Below are positions 60,161-64,000 of a DNA stretch of 64,000 nucleotides, one piece after another (the first letter of the stretch is position 1; the number at the start of each line of letters is the position of its first letter). This DNA comes from Gammaproteobacteria bacterium UBA7310 (GTDB lineage Bacteria; Pseudomonadota; Gammaproteobacteria; Pseudomonadales; Ketobacteraceae). The stretch lies in assembly GCA_002471665.1 (NCBI GenBank), contig DKQK01000029.1, positions 65,022 through 129,021 on the forward strand, in the 5' to 3' direction. The notes beneath the pieces are model-generated. The model saw nothing but the letters and a program-made list of their open reading frames with translations. It made no database searches and was not told where the DNA came from. The translations under genes and the position numbers were made by a program.

Positions 60161-61732
60161 ATGAGTCAGGAAGTTGACAACATCAAGCCGAGTTATCCCT
60201 TGTTTCGTGACGAGGATTATAAAGAGTCACTGAAGAACAAGCGTGAAAACTTCGAAGAAGTACACTCACAGGAAAAAATCGATGAAACGTTCCTGTGGAC
60301 CACCACCAAAGAATACCAGGACCTGAACTTTCAGCGCGAAGCGCTGACAGTGAACCCAGCCAAGGCTTGCCAGCCTCTGGGTGCAGTACTCTGTGCCCTG
60401 GGTTTTGAGAAGACCATGCCATATGTGCACGGTAGTCAGGGTTGTGTGGCGTACTTCCGGACCTACTTCAACCGTCACTTCAAGGAGCCGATTGCCTGTG
60501 TATCCGACTCCATGACAGAAGACGCTGCTGTATTCGGTGGACAGAAAAACATGATGGACGGGCTGGAAAACTGTAAGGCAACTTACAAGCCTGACATGAT
60601 TGCGGTATCGACCACCTGTATGGCTGAAGTAATCGGCGATGACCTGAACGCTTTCATCAACAACTCCAAGAAGGAAGGTCATGTTCCTGATGAGTACCCA
60701 GTACCGTTTGCCCATACCCCCAGCTTTGTGGGTAGTCACGTAACCGGTTGGGATAACATGTTCGAAGGCATGATTCGTTACTTTACTTTGAACTATATGG
60801 AAGACAAAGAAGTCGGTAGCAACGGTAAGATCAACATCGTACCCGGCTTCGAAACCTATTTGGGTAACTTCCGTGTTATCAAGCGTATGCTGAAGGATAT
60901 GGACGTGGATTTCACCATGTTGTCCGATCCCGAAGAAGTGCTTGATACTCCAGCGGATGGTGAGTTCCGCATGTACGCCGGCGGTACCACGCAGGCGGAA
61001 ATCAAGGATGCACCGAATGCGCACAACACATTCCTGTTGCAACCTTGGCATTTGCAGAAAACCAAAAAGTTTGTCACCAATACCTGGAAGCACGAAGTAC
61101 CCAAAAACCTTATACCAATGGGCCTGGACTGGACCGATGAGTTCCTGATGAAAGTCAGCGAAATTACCGGCAAGGAAATTCCTGAATCCCTGGCCAAAGA
61201 GCGTGGCCGTCTGGTTGATATGATGACCGACTCCCACGCCTGGTTGCACGGTAAGCGTTATGCCCTGTGGGGCGACCCGGACTTTGTTGAAGGCATGGTC
61301 AAGTTCCTGCTGGAGCTGGGCTGTGAGCCTATTCATATTCTTTGTAACAACGCCAACAAGCGCTGGAAAAAGGAAATGGAGAAAATCCTGTCTGAGTCAC
61401 CCTATGGTGCCAACAGTGAAGTGCACATTGGTAAAGACTTGTGGCACATGCGTTCGCTGGTGTTTACCGACAAGCCCGATTTCATGATCGGGAATTCCTA
61501 CGGTAAGTTCATCCAGCGGGACACCTTGTACAAAGGCAAAGAGCATGAAGTGCCGCTGATCCGGATCGGGTTCCCGATCTTCGATCGACATCACCTGCAT
61601 CGTCAAACCACTATGGGTTATGAGGGCGCCATGCAAATCCTCACTACCCTGGTGAATGCAGAGCTGGAGCGCTTGGACGAAGCCACCCGCGGCATGCAGA
61701 CAACAGACTACAACTACGACCTGGTTCGTTAA
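60161..61732 (+). CDS. nifK: NifK, MoFe protein beta subunit
   Basis: 523 residues from the ATG at 60161, behind GGGAGGAGG; a GTG eight codons earlier is not needed. P-cluster Cys lie in PAKACQPLGAVLC (~70), HGSQGCVAYFR (~95) and STTCMAEVIGDD (~153). The long N-terminal arm is that of group I NifK. Partner of NifD in the alpha2beta2 protein. Confidence 0.99.
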   Translation: MSQEVDNIKPSYPLFRDEDYKESLKNKRENFEEVHSQEKIDETFLWTTTKEYQDLNFQREALTVNPAKACQPLGAVLCALGFEKTMPYVHGSQGCVAYFRTYFNRHFKEPIACVSDSMTEDAAVFGGQKNMMDGLENCKATYKPDMIAVSTTCMAEVIGDDLNAFINNSKKEGHVPDEYPVPFAHTPSFVGSHVTGWDNMFEGMIRYFTLNYMEDKEVGSNGKINIVPGFETYLGNFRVIKRMLKDMDVDFTMLSDPEEVLDTPADGEFRMYAGGTTQAEIKDAPNAHNTFLLQPWHLQKTKKFVTNTWKHEVPKNLIPMGLDWTDEFLMKVSEITGKEIPESLAKERGRLVDMMTDSHAWLHGKRYALWGDPDFVEGMVKFLLELGCEPIHILCNNANKRWKKEMEKILSESPYGANSEVHIGKDLWHMRSLVFTDKPDFMIGNSYGKFIQRDTLYKGKEHEVPLIRIGFPIFDRHHLHRQTTMGYEGAMQILTTLVNAELERLDEATRGMQTTDYNYDLVR

Positions 61733-61773
61733 GTAGTAACTTCTCCCAGAGGTTGTTTGTAGATCGTCCTTTA

Positions 61774-61811
61774 TTCCGCAGCGGGAATTCCCGCCCGCTG
61801 CGGAACTTTTT
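61774..61811 (+). terminator. terminator-like hairpin between nifK and nifT
   Basis: TTCCGCAGCGGG (61774-61785) pairs perfectly with CCCGCTGCGGAA (61794-61805), loop eight, followed by CTTTTT. It should end most nifHDK transcripts and let a fraction pass into nifT-nifY-lrv. Confidence 0.85.
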
Positions 61812-61853
61812 AACGCGACTTGTCGCGATTAACCGCAACAGTGAGGTGGTGTT

Positions 61854-62075
61854 ATGCCAAACGTAATGATTCGTAAAGATGAAGCGGGCAAGATGACGCT
61901 TTATGTCGCCAAGCGGGACCTGGAAGAGGATATTGTTTCCATAGAACATGAAGCGGAAGACCGTTGGGGCGGTGAGATTACCCTGGCGGATGGTTCCAGT
62001 TACTATGTGGAACCACTGACAGCGGCCCCTTCCTTACCCATCACCGTCCGCGCCAAGCGTGGCGAGGCAGGCTAA
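61854..62075 (+). CDS. nifT: NifT/FixU family protein
   Basis: 73 residues: MPNVMIRKDEAGKMTLYVAKRDLEEDI, then GEITLADGSSYYVEPL, the NifT family. Function unknown and dispensable in tested species. One base separates its stop from the nifY ATG. Confidence 0.94.
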   Translation: MPNVMIRKDEAGKMTLYVAKRDLEEDIVSIEHEAEDRWGGEITLADGSSYYVEPLTAAPSLPITVRAKRGEAG

Positions 62076-62076
62076 T

Positions 62077-62784
62077 ATGGTGTCCCAGGCTGTTAATGAC
62101 GATGTGGCATTGCGCATCGGCCTGGCAGCGCGCGCGTTGCCGGATGTTGACGCAAAATCATTTGTTTCTGTAGTGATATCTGCTGTAGGTCAACCTATTA
62201 CCACCAGCAAACTGTCAAAATTGCGCCTTAACCGGTTGAAGCAGGCCGGCAATGGTGTATTGGATATTGTGGATGAGCACGATTTGAAACGTGCACTTTC
62301 GTTTTTGAAAGGCCGTGGCATCAAGCTCGAAGCGGAACCGCTACCTGAAGTCAGTGCCTACCAGCCGGGAGATATGCCGGGTTCCATTCGGGTGGCCTGT
62401 AGCTCAGACAACGGCGATAAGATCGATGGCCACTTCGGCTCCTGTGAGCGATTCCTGATTTATCAGGTGGCCGCCGATGAGATCCGCTTGATAGAAATTC
62501 GCACCATACCCGAGATCGACCCGGAAGCGGACAAGAACAAACACCGCGCCGAGTTGATCAACGACTGTCATGTACTGTGTACCACCTCCATTGGGGGCCC
62601 GGCGGCGGCGAAAGTGATCCGTGAGGGGTTGCATCCTATCAAATTGAAGGCCGCTGCTCCCGCCGATGAATACATCGCAGAGCTGCAGACAGTGCTAAAA
62701 GTGTCCCCACCGCCCTGGTTGGCCAAGGTGATGGGTGAAAAGCCGGAACAGCGGGTTCGATTCAATCAGGAGGCAGCATCATGA
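62077..62784 (+). CDS. nifY: NifY, apo-dinitrogenase/cofactor-binding protein
   Basis: 235 residues from the ATG at 62077. The same two-domain layout as the protein at 54187: N-terminal DDVALRIGLAARALPDVDAK and a C-terminal NifX-like domain with DGHFGSCERFLIYQVA, ending SPPPWLAKVMGEKPEQRVRF. Position after nifT is that of nifY in Azotobacter. Overlaps the next gene by four bases. Confidence 0.9.
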   Translation: MVSQAVNDDVALRIGLAARALPDVDAKSFVSVVISAVGQPITTSKLSKLRLNRLKQAGNGVLDIVDEHDLKRALSFLKGRGIKLEAEPLPEVSAYQPGDMPGSIRVACSSDNGDKIDGHFGSCERFLIYQVAADEIRLIEIRTIPEIDPEADKNKHRAELINDCHVLCTTSIGGPAAAKVIREGLHPIKLKAAAPADEYIAELQTVLKVSPPPWLAKVMGEKPEQRVRFNQEAAS

Positions 62785-63056
62785 TTAACCGACATTCATT
62801 ACAAGCCATTTTGGATTATGTGGATCAAAAGGGATTGAGTGAACAGACCTTAACTGAGTTGCGCGGTCAGTTCCCGGATTGTCATTTCACCTATTGCATG
62901 GACGATGACGTTATTTATTCTAAAGCCTATGCCGAAACGGAAGGTTATAACGTTTACCTGGTGGATTCCCGCGCTCACTGTTCCACGCTGACAGCGGATG
63001 CCGATGTGGCATCGGGTATTGTCTTTGCTGAAGTGGTGGCGGAAGAAGCCGCCTGA
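62781..63056 (+). CDS. small nif-associated protein of unknown function (possibly DUF6129)
   Basis: 91 residues, mostly acidic: MINRHSLQAILDYVDQKGLS, FPDCHFTYCMDDDVIYSKAY, VYLVDSRAHCSTLTADADVASG. Three Cys and a C-terminal EVVAEEAA. It overlaps nifY (ATGA) and has AGGAGG at the right distance. A gene of this kind follows nifY in Azotobacter-type clusters; its role is unknown. Confidence 0.75.
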   Translation: MINRHSLQAILDYVDQKGLSEQTLTELRGQFPDCHFTYCMDDDVIYSKAYAETEGYNVYLVDSRAHCSTLTADADVASGIVFAEVVAEEAA

Positions 63057-63069
63057 ACAGGATGTGGAC

Positions 63070-63834
63070 GTGATAATGGATTCCCGTTGCGATGATGACC
63101 TGACCCCCATAGCCGATTGCCGTATGTGTCAGTATCGGCGCACGCTGTTGCTGTCCGGGCGTTGCAATCCCGGTGACAGCTGTGTCGTGGTGGACAGTGG
63201 GCGCCAGATCGATCGTTTCTTTCGCATCAACCCGGAGTTGGCACCTTTATATACCCAGGATAAGTTTTGGGAACGGCGGGCCATTGCCGCACGTTACCTG
63301 CCGGTGGAGAAGTTGACCCAACTGATGAACGATCCGGATGAGGCGGTGCGCCGCGCCGTGGCCTATCGTCTACCCCGGGAACAGTTGGTGGCCCTGATCG
63401 ATGATGAAGACCGCGAAGTGCGAATTACCGTGGCAGACCGTTTACCTATCGAGCAGCTGGAGCGCATGGCGTCCGACGCCGACTACCTGGTGCGGGCCTA
63501 CGTGGTGCAGCGCTTGCCGGTAGGCCGCTTGTTTCGGTTTATGCGTGATGCCGACCGTCAGGTACGCAAGCTGGTGGCCAAGCGGCTGCCGGAAGAAAGC
63601 CTGGGGTTGATGGCGATGGATCCGGAGCCCGAGGTGCGCCGGATTGTGGCCTCCCGCATGAGTGGGGAATCGGTGAAAGTCCTGCTGGATGACGAGGATT
63701 GGACAGTGCGTCTGGCGGCTGTGCTGAATGCACCGTTATCCTGTCTGGAAGCGATGACGGAGGATGCTGATCCTGAGGTGAGGGAAGCGATCCAGGAACG
63801 GCTGCTGGCGGAAAGCACCTCAAACACTGACTAG
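63070..63834 (+). CDS. lrv: LRV protein: 4Fe-4S domain plus leucine-rich variant repeats
   Basis: About 254 residues. An N-terminal cluster motif C-x2-C-x11-C-x5-C (CRMCQYRR...GRCNPGDSC) is followed by about eight 24-residue repeats of the type DPDEAVRRAVAYRLPREQLVALID (about 85-250), the LRV fold described for the Azotobacter nif cluster. GTG 63070 has AGGA seven bases upstream; ATG 63076 is the alternative and the frame is open to 62998. Function unknown; protein binding with redox control is plausible. The 166 bases after its stop hold no gene I can support. Confidence 0.9.
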   Translation: MIMDSRCDDDLTPIADCRMCQYRRTLLLSGRCNPGDSCVVVDSGRQIDRFFRINPELAPLYTQDKFWERRAIAARYLPVEKLTQLMNDPDEAVRRAVAYRLPREQLVALIDDEDREVRITVADRLPIEQLERMASDADYLVRAYVVQRLPVGRLFRFMRDADRQVRKLVAKRLPEESLGLMAMDPEPEVRRIVASRMSGESVKVLLDDEDWTVRLAAVLNAPLSCLEAMTEDADPEVREAIQERLLAESTSNTD

Positions 63835-64000
63835 GATCAAGCCTTCCGGGTCGTGGGCGCTGATTAGAAAAATACCAAGCCCGACAGGCAGATAGGGTAG
63901 GCGGCCGGTATTTGAAGTTGCACCCTGTTCGTTTTCTGTACAAAACCTTCCAAAATTTGAGCTGAAACCATAGTGTAATAAGCGCGGTTTGGTGGTAGGT

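Noticed and set aside
60266..61336. Minus-strand open frame opposite nifK
   Set aside because: Shadow of nifK without ribosome site or recognisable domain.
63926..63942. TGT...ACA pair downstream of lrv as a NifA site for a following nifE operon
   Set aside because: The spacing is eleven, not ten, and no -24/-12 element is visible before the window ends.
1..64000. CRISPR arrays, tRNA/rRNA genes, insertion sequences, integrases
   Set aside because: None seen on reading both strands; no regularly spaced repeats or transposase-like proteins.

Overview
The window comes from a nitrogen-fixing gammaproteobacterium close to the Pseudomonas/Azotobacter/Cellvibrionales lineages. The block pilT-pilU ... 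pyrC'-pyrB-pyrR-ruvX-algH-tonB-gshB-pilG-H-I-J-K-chpA-B-C is in the order known from Pseudomonas. The nif genes follow the Azotobacter/P. stutzeri pattern: an rnf operon divergent from nifLA, then nifB-fdxN-nifO-nifQ-rhodanese-glutaredoxin, then nifHDKTY and lrv. No rRNA, tRNA, CRISPR array, insertion sequence or phage gene was recognised.

Layout. 1-3428: end of pilT, pilU, an MCP-type chemoreceptor and a small membrane thioredoxin-like protein. 3451-9275 (minus): a tightly packed run for pyrimidine synthesis (catalytically dead PyrC', PyrB, PyrR), RuvX, AlgH, a TonB and glutathione synthetase. 9559-22231 (plus): the complete Pil-Chp chemosensory system for type IV pili, including a 2171-residue ChpA. 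22479-31013: an ECF sigma/anti-sigma pair, a TPR lipoprotein-like secreted protein, rsmE, a DinB-fold protein, bioA, a TonB-dependent receptor and a phosphomannomutase. 31076-35680 (minus): a SAM-cycle operon sahR-metK-ahcY-metF behind a 14-bp-arm palindrome that looks like the SahR operator. 35784-40613: a 2OG-Fe(II) oxygenase, a DUF805-type membrane protein, a secreted esterase, a LysR regulator and purEK.

40610-63834 is the nitrogen-fixation region. It starts at the stop codon of purK, where rnfH and purK overlap by the four bases CTAG. The Rnf complex (electron supply to nitrogenase) is divergent from the sensor/activator pair nifL-nifA. An eight-gene operon follows: nifB, fdxN, nifO, nifQ, rhodanese-ankyrin, monothiol glutaredoxin, BolA and nafY. 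Then comes a poorly understood accessory patch: a Nif11 protein, a stand-alone NifX-domain protein, a 68-residue protein and a degenerate SIR2-like protein. The structural operon nifHDK, nifT, nifY, a small protein and lrv closes the window. nifE and the rest presumably lie beyond the right edge.

Regulation can be read from the DNA. I find seven GG-N10-GC sigma-54 promoters (rnfA, nifL, nifB, nif11, the NifX-like gene, the SIR2-like gene, nifH). Seven perfect TGT-N10-ACA NifA sites lie in the same gaps, and each of the two largest nif intergenic regions has an Anr/FNR-like box. The most unusual items are the SIR2-like gene under an apparent NifA promoter, a NifA whose GAFTGA loop reads GAFTNA, the Grx-BolA pair inside the nif operon, and the structured leader of metF.
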